DNA of 64,000 nucleotides from Stenotrophomonas nematodicola (GTDB lineage: Bacteria; Pseudomonadota; Gammaproteobacteria; Xanthomonadales; Xanthomonadaceae): positions 1,533,165-1,597,164 of the forward strand of contig NZ_WIAY01000001.1 in assembly GCF_009467805.1 (NCBI RefSeq), in the 5' to 3' direction. Under the pieces are notes generated by a model. The model was not told where the DNA came from. It did not search any database and saw nothing but the letters and a program-made list of their open reading frames with translations. How positions within the stretch are numbered: position 1 is the stretch's first letter; every line of letters starts with the position of its first letter. Below are positions 20,471 to 30,247 of this stretch, piece by piece. The translations under genes and the position numbers were made by a program.

Positions 20471-20601
20471 TGAGCAGCCCCTGGTGAAAGAACCACCGAG
20501 TGTAGCCCAGCACCCGCCCCGCCCCGATGCCCGGAAGTCATGGCCCCCCAGGGGGACCCCGGACCACCCGCAACGCAGCATGGGAAAACTGCCGGCGGCT
20601 C

Positions 20602-20607
20602 TATAAT
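20602..20607 (+). promoter_or_regulatory. Candidate -10 element for tdh
   Basis: A perfect TATAAT lies 52 nt before the tdh start. No clear -35 is visible about 17 nt upstream, so this is only a candidate. Confidence 0.35.
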
Positions 20608-20653
20608 CCGCGTTTTCCCCCAGACGAGTTCCACCCCGATGGCGCAGCAAACA

Positions 20654-21676
20654 ATGAAGGCCCTGGTCAAGCGTGAAGCCGCCAAGGGCATCTGGCTGGA
20701 AGAGGTTCCGGTCCCCACCCCGGGCCCGAACGAAGTCCTGATCAAGCTGGAAAAGACCGCCATCTGCGGTACCGACCTGCACATCTACCTGTGGGACGAA
20801 TGGAGCCAGCGCACCATCAAGCCGGGTCTGACCATCGGCCACGAATTCGTCGGCCGCATCGCCGGGATCGGCCCGGGCGTGACCGGCTATGAGATCGGCC
20901 AGCGCGTCTCGGCCGAAGGCCACATCGTGTGCGGCCACTGCCGCAACTGCCGTGGCGGCCGCCCGCACCTGTGCCCGAACACCGTGGGCATCGGCGTCAA
21001 CGTCAACGGCGCCTTCGCCGAGTACATGGTGATGCCGGCCAGCAACCTGTGGCCGATCCCCGACCAGATCCCGTCCGAGCTGGCCGCCTTCTTCGACCCG
21101 TATGGCAACGCCGCGCACTGCGCGCTGGAGTTCAACGTGATCGGCGAAGACGTGCTGATCACCGGTGCCGGTCCGATCGGCATCATCGCTGCCGGCATCT
21201 GCAAGCACATCGGTGCGCGCAACGTGGTGGTCACCGACGTCAACGATTTCCGCCTGAAGCTGGCGGCCGACATGGGCGCCACCCGCGTGGTCAACGTGTC
21301 CAACACCTCGCTCAAGGACGTGATGAAGGACCTGCACATGGAGGGCTTCGACGTGGGCCTGGAAATGAGCGGCAATCCGCGCGCCTTCAACGACATGCTC
21401 GACTGCATGTACCACGGTGGCAAGATCGCCATGCTCGGCATCATGCCCAAGGGCGCCGGCTGCGACTGGGACAAGATCATCTTCAAGGGCCTCACGGTGC
21501 AGGGCATCTACGGCCGCAAGATGTACGAGACCTGGTACAAGATGACCCAGCTGGTACTGTCCGGCTTCCCGCTCGGCAAGGTGCTCACCCACCAGTTGCC
21601 GATCGACGACTTCCAGAAGGGCTTCGACCTGATGGAACAGGGCAAGGCCGGCAAGGTCGTGCTGAGCTGGAATTGA
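20654..21676 (+). CDS. tdh: L-threonine 3-dehydrogenase
   Basis: Tdh oxidises L-threonine to 2-amino-3-ketobutyrate with NAD+. The 340 aa starting [12 protein letters not shown] match the family length. The catalytic zinc ligands are in AICGTDLH and GHEFVG. The structural zinc site is the four-Cys stretch [15 protein letters not shown] at about 93-107. The NAD-binding site is [12 protein letters not shown]. An in-frame ATG five codons upstream (20639) is possible, and neither start has a good ribosome-binding site. Kbl, the next enzyme of the pathway, is 1 kb downstream on the same strand. Confidence 0.95.
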   Translation: MKALVKREAAKGIWLEEVPVPTPGPNEVLIKLEKTAICGTDLHIYLWDEWSQRTIKPGLTIGHEFVGRIAGIGPGVTGYEIGQRVSAEGHIVCGHCRNCRGGRPHLCPNTVGIGVNVNGAFAEYMVMPASNLWPIPDQIPSELAAFFDPYGNAAHCALEFNVIGEDVLITGAGPIGIIAAGICKHIGARNVVVTDVNDFRLKLAADMGATRVVNVSNTSLKDVMKDLHMEGFDVGLEMSGNPRAFNDMLDCMYHGGKIAMLGIMPKGAGCDWDKIIFKGLTVQGIYGRKMYETWYKMTQLVLSGFPLGKVLTHQLPIDDFQKGFDLMEQGKAGKVVLSWN

Positions 21677-21761
21677 CCATGCGGCGCGTCACGGCCACCG
21701 GTCGTGACCTGCCACGGAGGTGATGCCCTGCCGGGCTGGGTGCCGACCGGGTGTCGGTACG

Positions 21762-21787
21762 AAAAAGGCGCCTTTCGGCGCCTTTTT
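21762..21787. terminator. Bidirectional terminator between tdh and the TorF-like gene
   Basis: GGCGCC-TTTC-GGCGCC is flanked by AAAAA and TTTTT, so it can end transcription from both sides. The genes tdh (+) and the porin (-) converge here. Confidence 0.9.
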
Positions 21788-21808
21788 CATGCCCATCGCC
21801 GCGTCAGG

Positions 21809-22510
21809 TCATTTGCCCACGGCCACGGTGAACACCACGCGGTTGTCGGCCAGCCTGCCGTTGTTGTCACGACCGGCACCATCGGTACCGTGGTAGCCCA
21901 GACCCAGGTTGAACAGGCCGAACTGGCGGCTCACGCCGACGTTGAAGTCGGTGTAGTCCTTGCCGAAATCGGTCTCGAGCGAGGTGCGGCCGACGTTCGC
22001 GCTCAGGGTGAAGTCATTGGGCAGGCCCCACTCGCCGCCCACCGCGTAATACCAGCTCTTGGTATCGGACCCGGACAGGTCGTTGGTGTAGGCCACCGTG
22101 AGCTTGTACTGCTCGGCAAACGTGGTGGTGGTGATCAGCTCGTTGTAGTTCAGCTCGCTGGCGCCCGGGTAGGTGTAGCGGTTGAGCAGCACGTCGAAAT
22201 TGACGCCGTCCGTGACATCCACTCCGTAGCCGATCAGGTAGTCGATCTCCAGGTTCGGGTCGCCCGGCCCGAAGTCCACGCCCGAGCCCCACACGCCCGC
22301 ATACAGGCCCACCGGCGAGGTGTAGGTGAAGCCGGCCTGCAGAGTCGGGTCCTCGTCGGTCTGGGAGACACCCCGGAACACGTAGTCCGATACCGCGGTG
22401 ACGTTCCAGCTGAAGGGAGACTCGGTCTCGTCCTGGGCAGCGGCGGCGAACGGGGCAAGCAGGGCGGCGCAGAGCACAACGGCGGCGGTGCAGCGCGTGG
22501 CGTGGTTCAT
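21809..22510 (-). CDS. TorF family putative outer-membrane porin
   Basis: The 233-aa precursor has a signal peptide ([18 protein letters not shown]). It then has the pattern of TorF-type barrels: [19 protein letters not shown] near the mature start, alternating beta-strand sequence, and a hydrophobic C-terminal strand ([10 protein letters not shown]). The family is thought to form small outer-membrane channels; substrates are unknown. GGAGAG precedes the start. It is antisense to and lies between tdh and kbl, which are adjacent in many other bacteria. Confidence 0.85.
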   Translation of the reverse strand: MNHATRCTAAVVLCAALLAPFAAAAQDETESPFSWNVTAVSDYVFRGVSQTDEDPTLQAGFTYTSPVGLYAGVWGSGVDFGPGDPNLEIDYLIGYGVDVTDGVNFDVLLNRYTYPGASELNYNELITTTTFAEQYKLTVAYTNDLSGSDTKSWYYAVGGEWGLPNDFTLSANVGRTSLETDFGKDYTDFNVGVSRQFGLFNLGLGYHGTDGAGRDNNGRLADNRVVFTVAVGK

Positions 22511-22565
22511 GCGGGGTCTCTCCAGACGTGGGGGCAGGTGCGGCGGGGTTTACGGTTTTTTAACC

Positions 22566-22591
22566 TGATTGATATTGCGATGCAACAATCA
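22566..22591. promoter_or_regulatory. Operator-like inverted repeat in the divergent torF-kbl region
   Basis: Arms TGATTG (22566-22571) and CAATCA (22586-22591) enclose a nested TTGC-gat-GCAA. It is AT-rich against the GC-rich background and centred between the divergent porin and kbl starts. Regulator binding is speculative. Confidence 0.3.
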
Positions 22592-22702
22592 CATGCGCAA
22601 CCGTTTTCGCTCATGCCCCGGCCCGCCCGCCGCCGGAGGGCGGCCCCGGTACCGACGGGGACAGGTAAAATCCCGGGTTTCCCGTGCCGAAGACTGCCTG
22701 CC

Positions 22703-23914
<1,212 letters not shown>

Positions 23915-23926
23915 TCAGCGCCTGCC

Positions 23927-23952
23927 GTAGCGCGGGCATTGCCCCGCGCTAC
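23927..23952. repeat. SMAG-like palindrome after kbl
   Basis: GTAGCGCGGGC and GCCCCGCGCTAC form a nearly perfect hairpin with GTAG/CTAC ends, 12 nt after the kbl stop. It has the same head as the repeat at 1052-1098. There is no T-run, so it acts at most as a weak terminator or 3' stabiliser. Confidence 0.65.
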
Positions 23953-23989
23953 GGCATTGGCCCGCCCTTGCCCGGTCGCGCACAGGGCG

Positions 23990-24325
23990 TCATTTCTTTT
24001 TCTTCTTGTCCTTCGCCGTTTCCTTGCTGGCCACCACCACCGCAGCGGCGCGATCCTGCGCGTTGCCCTTGGCCACGCGGATACCGTTGGCCTTCATCCA
24101 GGCATCGAACTCGTCGGCGCTCATGCGCCTGTCGCCGTCACTCATCAGGAAACGGTAACTGCCCCGGCCGTCCAGCTCCGGCGTCTGGATCTCCACGATC
24201 GGTTCGCTCGCCGGTGGCGGCGCCTTGGCCATCTGCTTATGGCCGCCGCAGGCGCCCAGCAGCGCGACGGGTACCAGCAGGCCGCCGCCGCGCAGGAGGA
24301 AACGGTGGAAAGAGTTGACGTGCAT
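23990..24325 (-). CDS. Short lipoprotein with a DEFDAWMKA motif (paralogue A)
   Basis: The 111-aa protein has a lipoprotein signal: hydrophobic LLVPVALLGAC with a lipobox cysteine near residue 26. A conserved core follows (YRFLMSDGDRRMSADEFDAW, then MKANGIRVAKG), and the tail is very Lys-rich. The core closely matches that of the protein at 25276-25782 (MTAEEFDAWMKARGVRV). I do not recognise the family and give no function. The pair flanks the pseudouridine synthase gene, and all three run in the same direction. Confidence 0.7.
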   Translation of the reverse strand: MHVNSFHRFLLRGGGLLVPVALLGACGGHKQMAKAPPPASEPIVEIQTPELDGRGSYRFLMSDGDRRMSADEFDAWMKANGIRVAKGNAQDRAAAVVVASKETAKDKKKKK

Positions 24326-24416
24326 GGTCTTGCTCCCGGTGATGATCGGAATGTCCCTTCGAAGGCCATCCATTGCCCGGGTCGACTGGCCTGCCACATG
24401 CCGGCAGGCCGCGAGG

Positions 24417-25256
24417 TCACGGTGAGGCCGCAGCGCCCTTGGCCGCGGCATACAGCAGGTCCAGATCGTGTTGGCTGAGTTCGCGCCAGGCGCCCTTGCC
24501 CAGCTCACCCATCGGCAGCTGTCCGATGGCCACGCGCACCAGCCGCAGCACATTGATGTCGACGGCGGCCAGCAGGCGGCGGATGTGGCGGTTGCGCCCC
24601 TCCTCCAGCACCACTTCCAGCCAGGCGGTTTTCTCGCCGCTGCGCAGCAGGTCGACACGCCGCGCGCACAGGCGCTCGCCGTCATCCTCGACGCCGGCGC
24701 ACAGCGCCTGCAACTGCGCGGCATCGGGGATCGTGTCGATCTGCACGTGATAGGTCTTGTCCGGCCCGGTCGTCGGGTCGGTGAGCCGGGCGGCCCACTG
24801 CGGATCGTTGCTGAACAGCAGCAGCCCTTCGCTGGCCTTGTCCAGGCGCCCCACCGGCGCGATCCACGGCAGGCCGGCACCGTCGAAGCAGCGGTAGACC
24901 GTGTCGCGGCCCTGCTCGTCCTGTGCGGTCGTGACCAGCCCGCGCGGTTTGTTGAGCATCAGATGGATGCGCCGCGGCGCATCCAGCGCGCGTCCATCCA
25001 CGCGCACCTGGTGGTGCCCATCGATGATCGGGTACTCGGGGTTGTTGATGACCCGCCCGTCCACCGTGACCCGTCCGTCGGCAATCCAGCGCGCCGCTTC
25101 GGTGCGCGAGCACAGGCCCGCCTTGGACAGCACCCGGGCCAGGCCGTGCCGCACGGCCCCGGCACTGCCCGGAGAGGGGGACTTCTGCGGGGACGCACGC
25201 CGCTCGGGGCGGCGTGGTCGGGGCGCGGACGCGGCGGGGGGCCGGCGTGTGGTCAT
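24417..25256 (-). CDS. RsuA/RluB/RluE/RluF-type rRNA pseudouridine synthase
   Basis: The 279-aa protein has a basic, Pro-rich N-terminal extension of about 45 residues. An S4-like RNA-binding domain follows (LARVLSKAGLCSRTEAARWI), then the catalytic domain with the invariant aspartate in VGRLDKASEGLLLFSND. The HLMLNKPRG and EEGRNRHIRR blocks are typical of the RsuA branch. It isomerises uridine to pseudouridine in rRNA. RluB-like specificity is plausible but cannot be decided by eye. The start at 25256 has GGAG upstream and lies 19 nt after paralogue B. Confidence 0.87.
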   Translation of the reverse strand: MTTRRPPAASAPRPRRPERRASPQKSPSPGSAGAVRHGLARVLSKAGLCSRTEAARWIADGRVTVDGRVINNPEYPIIDGHHQVRVDGRALDAPRRIHLMLNKPRGLVTTAQDEQGRDTVYRCFDGAGLPWIAPVGRLDKASEGLLLFSNDPQWAARLTDPTTGPDKTYHVQIDTIPDAAQLQALCAGVEDDGERLCARRVDLLRSGEKTAWLEVVLEEGRNRHIRRLLAAVDINVLRLVRVAIGQLPMGELGKGAWRELSQHDLDLLYAAAKGAAASP

Positions 25257-25275
25257 GAGCTCCGCGCGCGGCGGC

Positions 25276-25782
25276 TTACTTCTTCTCGCCCGGCTTGGTG
25301 TCAGCCGGTGCTTCCGCGGCGGCCGGGACGGCAGCCGGCGCCGGACGCGCCTTGACCACGCGCACACCGCGCGCCTTCATCCAGGCGTCGAATTCCTCGG
25401 CGGTCATGCGCTTGCCGTTCTGGCTCATGTCAAAGCGCCACGGCGTGTTGTCGAACTCGGTCTGCGGCTTGTAGGCCGCCGGATCGTTCGGCTTGATCGC
25501 CGGTGCACCCGGCATCGCCTTGGCGATGTTCTGGCAGCCATCAATGCGCAGGCGCTGCAGCACGCGGTCCAGCGACTGGTGCTGGTCGAAATTGGAGGTC
25601 AGCACACCAGCCGGCATGCCGAGCTGCACGTTGCGGATGTACAGCTCCTCGGCCACGGGCGCGATCGCGGTGGCCGGCAGCGGCAGCGGCGAAGCGCTGG
25701 TGTTCGCCGAACAATCCACGGCTGCGTGGGCGGCGGGAACCAGGGCCAGGCCAAGCACGGTGGCCAGTGCGATACGCAGCAT
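25276..25782 (-). CDS. Exported protein with a EEFDAWMKA motif (paralogue B)
   Basis: The 168-aa protein has a Sec signal peptide (IALATVLGLALVPAAHA). A domain with two cysteines (VDCSANT and DGCQNIA) precedes the core WRFDMSQNGKRMTAEEFDAW. The tail is Ala/Pro/Lys-rich and disordered. The core is shared with the lipoprotein at 23990-24325. B lacks a lipobox, so it would be soluble in the periplasm where A is membrane-anchored. Function is unknown. An ATG three codons upstream (25791) is also possible. A strong terminator lies 200 nt upstream. Confidence 0.72.
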   Translation of the reverse strand: MLRIALATVLGLALVPAAHAAVDCSANTSASPLPLPATAIAPVAEELYIRNVQLGMPAGVLTSNFDQHQSLDRVLQRLRIDGCQNIAKAMPGAPAIKPNDPAAYKPQTEFDNTPWRFDMSQNGKRMTAEEFDAWMKARGVRVVKARPAPAAVPAAAEAPADTKPGEKK

Positions 25783-25984
25783 GGGATGCATCCAGGAAAG
25801 GGGTCGACGCGCCGAGTTTAACAGCGCCACAACGGCTTTCAAGATCCCACATTCAATGAATACGGCAACTTGTTGGATTTAAAGCAAAGATCCAATGCGG
25901 CCTGCGTCGGCGTGCTCGGTAGCTGCCGCCGCCGAACCGAAGGCGCATGGCAATGACAGTGGTCCGGCGCTTGGCGTTTGGGCG

Positions 25985-26014
25985 CAAAAAAAAGGGCCCG
26001 GCAATGCCGGGCCC
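25985..26014 (-). terminator. Strong intrinsic terminator just beyond the group II intron
   Basis: GGGCCCGGC-aat-GCCGGGCCC is followed on the minus strand by nine Ts (25985-25993). It faces transcripts coming from ompA through the intron. In an intron-less ancestor it would end the ompA transcription unit. Confidence 0.92.
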
Positions 26015-26082
26015 TCTTCTGAGGCTGTACAACCAGACAGAGTCGGGTGGGAGGGAACCCTTGCGGGCCGCCCTCCCCCCTA

Positions 26083-26118
26083 AGAACCGTGCGTGCGTCT
26101 TTCCGACGCACACGGCTC
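26083..26118 (-). ncRNA. Group II intron domain V
   Basis: On the minus strand GAGCCGTGTGCG and CGCACGCACGGTTC form the hairpin, with a CGGAAAG apical region. It includes the conserved AGC triad and a GNRA-type loop. Domain VI follows, with stem GGGGGGAGGG/CCCTCCC-A-CCC and a bulged adenine. This is the catalytic core of the ribozyme. Confidence 0.9.
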
Positions 26119-27820
26119 AAGCCTTGGCTGTCGGTTTAACAACGTGTATGCCCAAGACGTGTACCTGGACGTGACAGTCCGGGTGGAGCAGGACTCGGTT
26201 GATCAAGAGGTCTGAACCCCCTGCCAGCCTAGGCTCGATGTGGTGATCGTGCCAGCCTGTTTCCCGGGTGATGGCTTCGTGGCAGAGAGCACACTTACCT
26301 TGCTGGGAAGCAAAGAGAGAGGCCCACTGTCGGCGGTGCGTGCGGGACCTGAGAAGCCGGTCCTGACGCCGTTTCTCCGCGTACACCTCGAAACGAGGAT
26401 CGAACGGGTTGTACTCCGCTTTGATCTTAACGTGCCGGTTGATGGACGTGGAGGCCATTTCGTGAAGCTCCAGCATGGAATCCGAAGCATCGATGGTGTC
26501 ACGTGGTGCCGCAAAGACCCAGTTCCGGGTTCCGATCGAGTGGAAATAGCGATCGCGAATCCAACTAGCCCCCTTGTTGTTGTGCCTGCGCCTTGCCCAC
26601 CGCCATAGAGCCTTAAACAACATGGCATCCATACGCGTGAGTGCAGCCTTAGCGACAACCGGGTGGTGATAGTTGGCCCATCCTCTGAGCATCGGGTTAA
26701 GCATCCGGATCAGCGAGCCCTGTTCGGCCGTAAGCTGATTGCTGATGACTCCTTTTACCTTGTCGTAGAACGCGGAAGCATTCTTGAGACTGGGTTTGAT
26801 CAGGAGCTTGCCGCCGTATTTGCGGAAGTTCCAACCAAGGAAGTCGAAGCCAGCATCGATGTGTGTCACCCGCGTCTTTTCATCCGAGAGCGCGAGCCCT
26901 CGTATAGCCAAGAAGCGTTCGACCCACGGACGAACGTGTTCAGTGAGGAGCTCCGAGGAGCTCCCTGTGATCACGAAGTCGTCCGCGTATCGGATGACGT
27001 TCACCTTTGCCTGTTGGGCACGGGTATAGCCAAGGGAGCGATACAGATGCTCCTTTAACCAGGTCTCCAGGCCGTTCAGCGCCATGTTCGCCAGTGTCGG
27101 CGAGATGATGCCACCCTGCGGTGTTCCCTCCTCCGTCGGTTCGTACTGTCCCCGATACAGGATGCCCGCCTTCAGCCAGTTGTGGAGGATCGCCTTGTCC
27201 ATAGGGACGTTGGCGACTAGCCATGCGTGGTCGATGTGGTCGAAGCAACCTTTGATATCCGCCTCCAGAACCCAGCCTGGCGAGTACTTCTTCGCCAAGC
27301 AGATGAAGTTCTGGGCCATGGCATCGTGCGTTGAGCGCCCTTGTCGAAAGCCGAAACTGTTCGGGTCACTGGTGCTCTCAGCGACGGGTTCTAGCGCAAG
27401 CAGGTACAGCGCCTGCATAGCCCGGTCGTGCATGGTGGGGATGCCCAGTGGTCGTTCCTTCCCGTTAGCTTTGGGAATGAAGACGCGCCGGAGCGGTAGA
27501 GGTGAGTAGCCGCGGCGACGGAGGCGGTGGATTGCCTGCCATCGTTGTTGCGGTGTGTTCCAGAGCTGGCGGTCAACGCCAGCGGTACGTTTACCTTGGT
27601 TTTCCGTCACTCGTTTCACCGCGAGTAGCTTGGCGGTGAAGGAGCGGGTCAGCATCCGTTGTAGGGATTTCACCCTACGCCAGTCGCCTTCCTGTGTCGC
27701 CTTCGCGATTCGTAGCTGCATACCCCTGACAGTCCGGTGGACGTGATGCCAATCGATGGACATCCAATCCGTGGGCCCGCCGGAGAACGCAGACTCAACT
27801 GAAACGTTGAGCTCTTTCAT
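26117..27820 (-). CDS. ltrA: Group II intron reverse transcriptase/maturase with HNH endonuclease domain
   Basis: The 567-aa intron protein has a reverse-transcriptase domain (about 75-330) with RVFIPKANGKERPLGIP, TPQGGIISPTLAN and the catalytic VIRYADDFVITG. The thumb/maturase X domain follows (about 340-440, with LRGWANYHH). The C-terminal HNH nuclease has CALC, HDHHIEPRLAGG and HPDCHVQVH. All three activities needed for splicing and target-primed mobility appear intact, with no frameshift. The start at 27820 fits where family members begin. The stop codon overlaps the first bases of domain V. Its base composition looks less GC-rich than the neighbouring genes, as expected of a mobile element. 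Confidence 0.95.
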   Translation of the reverse strand: MKELNVSVESAFSGGPTDWMSIDWHHVHRTVRGMQLRIAKATQEGDWRRVKSLQRMLTRSFTAKLLAVKRVTENQGKRTAGVDRQLWNTPQQRWQAIHRLRRRGYSPLPLRRVFIPKANGKERPLGIPTMHDRAMQALYLLALEPVAESTSDPNSFGFRQGRSTHDAMAQNFICLAKKYSPGWVLEADIKGCFDHIDHAWLVANVPMDKAILHNWLKAGILYRGQYEPTEEGTPQGGIISPTLANMALNGLETWLKEHLYRSLGYTRAQQAKVNVIRYADDFVITGSSSELLTEHVRPWVERFLAIRGLALSDEKTRVTHIDAGFDFLGWNFRKYGGKLLIKPSLKNASAFYDKVKGVISNQLTAEQGSLIRMLNPMLRGWANYHHPVVAKAALTRMDAMLFKALWRWARRRHNNKGASWIRDRYFHSIGTRNWVFAAPRDTIDASDSMLELHEMASTSINRHVKIKAEYNPFDPRFEVYAEKRRQDRLLRSRTHRRQWASLFASQQGKCALCHEAITRETGWHDHHIEPRLAGGSDLLINRVLLHPDCHVQVHVLGIHVVKPTAKA

Positions 27821-28472
27821 GCTGGACTCCTGATGGTGTGAACCCCTCAGGAGACATAGTGACCCCAAGGGGGCTATGCCCCACAAGGGAGTGTGAGAAC
27901 CGCTTGGGAGCGATCCGATGTGACACCGGGGTTCCTCAGTTCGTTGTCGCGAACCAAGACCACGCGGAAGTGGGCGCACTCTCGTGCCGTGTGATGTTCC
28001 AACACGTATGCCAACGATTACAGCTGGCCGTTTGCTTTCTCCGCGATCCCATACCCCTGCACCCAACAGCCTTCCTTACGGTTGACCTGCCACGAGGGCG
28101 GATGGAGGGGCTTACCACGTTCCCGAGATGACACAGGACTGATTTAGGGCCTGTCTTTTCGCCGGTGAGCTTCATAGCGACGTGCCCCGAAACTAAAACG
28201 GGACAACTGCCCACACACCTTTTGGTCGATGCCTTAGCCAGCAGCTTTAGCACCATCGTCCTAACGGCGTTTATCAACAGTTCTCTGGTCGATACCCATG
28301 TCAGTCAGCCTAGCTCCCGAACCGCATGCTGCTTGCAGTTCTCGGTCGCCCCTCACGGGTTGACCTATCCAAGTTCTGGAGGGCTTCTTTGTCGGTAGGG
28401 CTTCACACAACACCGTTAACCAGTGATGCATGCCTACCTAGGCTACTGCTAGTCGCATAGCAGGCTTGCTGT

Positions 28473-28572
28473 CCCACGTGGTGGGTCAAGCAATGCCATC
28501 TCGGACACGCAATCATGCGCGCCTGTTTCCAGAACCCGTTGCGGGCCTGGCACACCGTGGACCCCAAGATGG
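28473..28572 (-). other. Exon-binding and intron-binding sites of the group II intron
   Basis: EBS1 (28473-28478) sits in a hairpin whose stem is GCTTG/CAAGC. EBS2 is at 28496-28504. IBS1 (28556-28561) and IBS2 (28564-28572) lie in the 5' exon directly before GTGTG. The two pairings cover 15 base pairs including two G-U pairs, and they fix the 5' splice site. Confidence 0.8.
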
Positions 28573-28646
28573 AGGTCGCCGGTCATCATTGCGATGAACG
28601 GACAGAGCGAGAAGTACAGACGCACGTTCCCCCAGTCCGCATTGCG

Positions 28647-28719
28647 CGGAGACCCGGAAGGAAACTGTGCCCCTTCCGGGCTCCGTTTTCATGCCCCTCT
28701 TGCCCTAAGGCAAGAGGGG
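28647..28719. other. Two strong hairpins between ompA and the intron
   Basis: Hairpin one (28647-28685) pairs CGGAG-CCCGGAAGG with CCTTCCGGG-CTCCG. Read on the plus strand it is followed by TTTTC. Hairpin two (28694-28719) pairs CCCCTCTTGCC with GGCAAGAGGGG. No T-run follows either in the ompA direction. They could be 3' UTR structures of ompA, or the end of an unrecognised plus-strand small RNA that the intron now splits. Confidence 0.5.
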
Positions 28720-28783
28720 GTACTACAGTGTGTCTCGGAGAAAGCCGAGTCTTTTCAGTGCTTTACGATTGCTCGTGTCGCAC

Positions 28784-29875
28784 TCAGTTCTGGACGTTCA
28801 GCTCGGTACGACGGTTCTTTGCACGGCCTTCCGGGTTGTCCGAACCGTCCGGGTTGGTGTTCGGAGCAATCGGACGGCTCTCGCCGTAGCCGATCGGACC
28901 CACCAGACGCGAAGCGGACACGCCGTTCTTGGTCAGGTAGTCGTACACGGTGGTGGCGCGACGCTCGGACAGCTTCTGGTTGTAAGCGTCGGTGCCCTTC
29001 GAGTCGGTGTGGCCGGCCACTTCAACGCGCAGATCCGGGTAACGCTTCAGGATCTCGGTGGCTTCGCTCAGGATCGCCACGGCGTCCGGACGCAGGGTCG
29101 ACTTGTCGAAGTCGAAGTTGACGCCCTTCAGGTCGATGGAGACCGGCACCGGGCAGCCGTCCGGACCGATGGTCTGGCCAGGCTGGGAGTTCGGGCACTT
29201 GTCGTCGCAGTTGTTGACGCCGTCACCGTCGTCATCCAGGTCGGCGCAGCTCGGGGCAACCGGAGCCGGAGCAACCACAGCCGCGGTCGGGGCCGGGCCC
29301 AGCGGGATCACGACGCCGACCGAAGCCAGCACGTCGCCGAACCAGTCTTCCGTCGGAGCAGCGATGCTCTGGTCGTCGAAGTCAGCGCGGTAGGCCACTT
29401 CGGCACGGACAGCAACGCGCTTTTCGAAGGTGGTCTGCAGACCCACGCCGACCTTGGCGGCGAAGTTGCCGTCCTTGCGCTCACGCGGACCGTTGTTGTC
29501 CAGCGCCGGGTACTCTTCTTCCGACTTCTGGTAGCCCAGACCCATCAGCAGGTACGGGTTCCAGCCACGGCCTTCGGAGATGAAGTGGCGACGCAGGTCG
29601 ATCGAGGCGCCGTACTGGCTCCAGTTCAGATCCTGGTTGGCGTCGAAGTTCGGGTTCTGGTAGTTCAGTTCACCGTCCAGCGACCAGTTGGGGCTGATGA
29701 ACTTACCGAGGCCCAGGGTCACGAACGGAGCGTCGTTGGTCAGACGGTCGTTATCCTGGAAGTTGAAGCCGGCCGAACCGGTCAGGTACCAGCGGTCGTC
29801 AAAATCCTGCGCCGATGCAGCCTGGGCGAAAGCCAGACCGCCCAGCAGCGCGGCAGTGAGGATCTTCTTGTTCAT
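28784..29875 (-). CDS. ompA: OmpA family outer-membrane protein
   Basis: The 363-aa precursor has a signal peptide (ILTAALLGGLAFAQAASA). An eight-strand beta-barrel-like domain follows (about 25-190), then a Pro/Ala linker and a thrombospondin-type-3-like calcium motif (DLDDDGDGVNNCDDKCPNS). The C-terminal OmpA peptidoglycan-binding domain has VAGHTDSKGTDAYNQKLSERR and NRRTELNV. It anchors the outer membrane to the cell wall. AGGAG precedes the start. Downstream lie hairpins and then the group II intron. Confidence 0.92.
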   Translation of the reverse strand: MNKKILTAALLGGLAFAQAASAQDFDDRWYLTGSAGFNFQDNDRLTNDAPFVTLGLGKFISPNWSLDGELNYQNPNFDANQDLNWSQYGASIDLRRHFISEGRGWNPYLLMGLGYQKSEEEYPALDNNGPRERKDGNFAAKVGVGLQTTFEKRVAVRAEVAYRADFDDQSIAAPTEDWFGDVLASVGVVIPLGPAPTAAVVAPAPVAPSCADLDDDGDGVNNCDDKCPNSQPGQTIGPDGCPVPVSIDLKGVNFDFDKSTLRPDAVAILSEATEILKRYPDLRVEVAGHTDSKGTDAYNQKLSERRATTVYDYLTKNGVSASRLVGPIGYGESRPIAPNTNPDGSDNPEGRAKNRRTELNVQN

Positions 29876-30247
29876 TGAGTACAGCTCCTATTTCGGGGGT
29901 ATGAAACCGGTAGAGGCATGGGCCAGCACTACTGCGTCGTTTTCAGACTGCCGATTCAGCACGCCACCGCCGCGAACATTATGCTCAGGAGGGTGAAGGT
30001 GATGTTAACAGTCCCGTAACATGTGAAGAGAACGGCCAGGCCCCTACCCGGCCCAGCGGGTGGCACCGTATACAGGTTGATGAAATTGCGCAAGCGCCTT
30101 TGATGACAAGGGTTTCCCGGGATGCATCCCGCTATGGGTGCCAACCGGGAGTATTTCGCCCCTGCGCGATGCCCGCATTGATTCAGCGCAGAAACAGCAA
30201 TGTCAGCAACCGTATGATGGCGTCAACACCCCGATATCGGAGCTGTC
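29876..30247. other. Intergenic region between divergent ompA and the oxidoreductase gene
   Basis: No gene is seen in these 372 nt. It holds the ompA leader and ribosome-binding site. A weak promoter candidate for ompA has CATAAT (minus strand, 29978-29983) with TTAACA 19 nt upstream. A perfect 14-bp palindrome CGGGATGCATCCCG lies at 30118-30131, nearer the oxidoreductase gene. Confidence 0.5.

Larger units (their letters stand above)
26042..28555 (-). mobile_element. Group II intron encoding a reverse transcriptase/maturase
   Basis: The intron is about 2.5 kb, transcribed on the minus strand. The 5' end is GTGTG (complement of 28551-28555), matching GUGYG. The 3' end is ...CCCGAC (complement of 26042-26047), with the bulged branch-point A at 26048 in domain VI. 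IBS1 (TCCACG, complement of 28556-28561) pairs with EBS1 CGTGGG (28473-28478). IBS2 (CCATCTTGG, complement of 28564-28572) pairs fully with EBS2 CCGAGATGG (28496-28504), counting G-U pairs. Domain V is at 26083-26118. The ORF sits in domain IV. The element looks complete and possibly active. It lies between ompA and a terminator and interrupts no recognisable protein gene. Confidence 0.9.

Noticed and set aside
25839..26120. Minus-strand open frames over the terminator and intron 3' end
   Set aside because: They run through domain V, domain VI and the U9 terminator, so they are not credible proteins.
28621..28625. GTGCG (minus strand) as an alternative intron 5' end
   Set aside because: It fits GUGYG, but no EBS pairing supports it. 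GTGTG at 28555 is supported by two exon-binding pairings.
28647..28685. SRP RNA-like GGAAGG loop in the ompA-intron region
   Set aside because: The hairpin has CCGGAAGG but lacks the asymmetric loop and length of 4.5S RNA.
28515..28889. Small plus-strand open frame across the intron 5' end and ompA 3' end
   Set aside because: It spans the intron boundary and hairpins, has no ribosome-binding site and no recognisable family.
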